Positions 6,167-6,401 of a stretch of DNA of 6,401 bases are shown here, piece by piece. Origin of the DNA: an uncultured Thiotrichaceae bacterium (GTDB lineage: Bacteria; Pseudomonadota; Gammaproteobacteria; Thiotrichales; Thiotrichaceae); contig CALHTA010000003.1 of NCBI GenBank assembly GCA_938038645.1, positions 1-6,401 of the forward strand, given 5' to 3'. The translations under genes were made by a program, and so were the position numbers. Position 1 is the stretch's first letter. Every line of letters begins with the position of its first letter. A model generated the notes under the pieces. It had not been told where the DNA came from. It ran no database searches and saw nothing but the letters and a program-made list of their open reading frames with translations.

Positions 6167-6267
6167 ATTTTGAGCTTGGGCAAACTTTTATCCGAAAGCT
6201 CAAATGCAATGTACCTAAAACCTGACACAAGGCTCTAGTCGCTAGTCTAACGTTTTATCTAACTCAG

Positions 6268-6300
6268 ACACAAAGGTTAAACGGGGGTTCAGTTTTGTGT
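6268..6300. repeat. 7-bp inverted repeat in the operon leader
   Basis: ACACAAA (6268-6274) and TTTGTGT (6294-6300) are perfect reverse complements separated by 19 bases containing a run of five G on the plus strand (C on the minus strand). It could fold in the leader transcript or serve as a protein site. A seven-base match at this distance is only weakly significant. Confidence 0.25.
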
Positions 6301-6303
6301 AAG

Positions 6304-6319
6304 TTTTATACGTATAAAA
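6304..6319. promoter_or_regulatory. Perfect 16-bp palindrome, candidate operator
   Basis: TTTTATACGTATAAAA reads the same on both strands without a mismatch. It lies about 150 bases upstream of the GTPase start. It includes TATAAA (a 5 of 6 match to a -10 box) on both strands, so a dimeric regulator bound here could cover a promoter. The palindrome is seen directly; function is inferred, and AT-rich palindromes can arise by chance. Confidence 0.4.
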
Positions 6320-6356
6320 TACATTTAAATCGTCTATGAGATTAGTTTAGTCTGTT

Positions 6357-6401
6357 CTATACCTTAGGGCAACTACCACTAATTGAACCATTAATCATGC
6401 C
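6357..6401 (-). CDS. Possible 3' end of an upstream gene, partial
   Basis: On the minus strand one frame is open from the right edge to a TAG at 6357-6359. It gives 14 codons ending in GSISGSCPKV. The other two minus frames have stops almost at once. Fourteen codons are far too few to show coding, and no domain can be judged. If real, it is a same-strand gene upstream of the GTPase operon, separated by about 200 bases. Confidence 0.2.
   Translation of the reverse strand, partial: GMINGSISGSCPKV

Larger units (their letters stand above)
6153..6356 (-). promoter_or_regulatory. Upstream leader/promoter region of the GTPase operon
   Basis: This 204-base non-coding stretch should hold the operon promoter. 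It contains a perfect 16-bp palindrome (6304-6319) with TATAAA readable on either strand. A 7-bp inverted repeat, ACACAAA (6268-6274) with TTTGTGT (6294-6300), encloses a G-rich centre. A short tandem GACTAG repeat lies near 6235-6248 on the minus strand. I could not find a -35 that pairs well with any -10 candidate, so the promoter is placed only to the region. Confidence 0.35.

Noticed and set aside
5934..6167. 77-codon plus-strand open frame
   Set aside because: Antisense to the P-loop and G3 region of the GTPase gene; composition is not protein-like and there is no ribosome site.
6313..6401. Divergent plus-strand gene or promoter leaving the window on the right
   Set aside because: TATAAA at 6313-6318 has no matching -35, and the ATG at 6396-6398 is too close to the edge, with no ribosome site, to support a start.

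Overview
The window looks like chromosomal DNA from a moderately AT-rich gammaproteobacterium, possibly marine. This rests on the gene types (periplasmic Deg protease, FimV-like LysM protein, Cache-HAMP sensor), the Shine-Dalgarno style and dense gene packing. It is a judgement from protein flavour, not a taxonomic identification. I see no tRNA, rRNA, CRISPR array or insertion sequence.

Left part (1-2159): the 3' part of a plus-strand zinc D,D-/L,D-carboxypeptidase gene (peptidase M15, VanY/LAS type) runs in from the left edge. It converges on a minus-strand gene for an exported Deg/HtrA-family serine protease with two PDZ-like regions. Its closest remembered resemblance is to the plant-type Deg9/Deg2 branch rather than classical DegP/DegS. 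The two reading frames overlap by 7 bases. An 11-bp perfect inverted repeat just beyond the peptidase stop lies inside the last codons of the protease gene.

Middle and right (2308-6152, minus strand): five closely spaced genes look like one operon. In transcription order they are: (1) a Ras-like GTPase of the MglA-like/COG2229 type fused to a C-terminal Roadblock/LC7-like domain; (2) a stand-alone LC7-like protein with a coiled coil and a second C-terminal domain; (3) a two-pass membrane sensor with a periplasmic double-Cache-like domain and a HAMP domain but no output domain; (4) a small basic single-span membrane protein; (5) an exported LysM protein. The arrangement suggests an envelope-spanning signalling or polarity module. 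In that reading the Cache-HAMP protein senses outside, the GTPase/LC7 pair acts inside, and the LysM protein contacts peptidoglycan. This is the most interesting part of the window.

Starts: the GTPase most likely starts at a TTG at 6152 behind TAAGGA, not further upstream. The LC7 protein most likely starts at the ATG at 5128. The small membrane protein uses GTG behind GGAAGG. The 249 bases upstream of the operon hold a perfect 16-bp palindrome and a 7-bp inverted repeat, both candidate regulatory sites. A short open frame at the extreme right edge may be the end of another gene.
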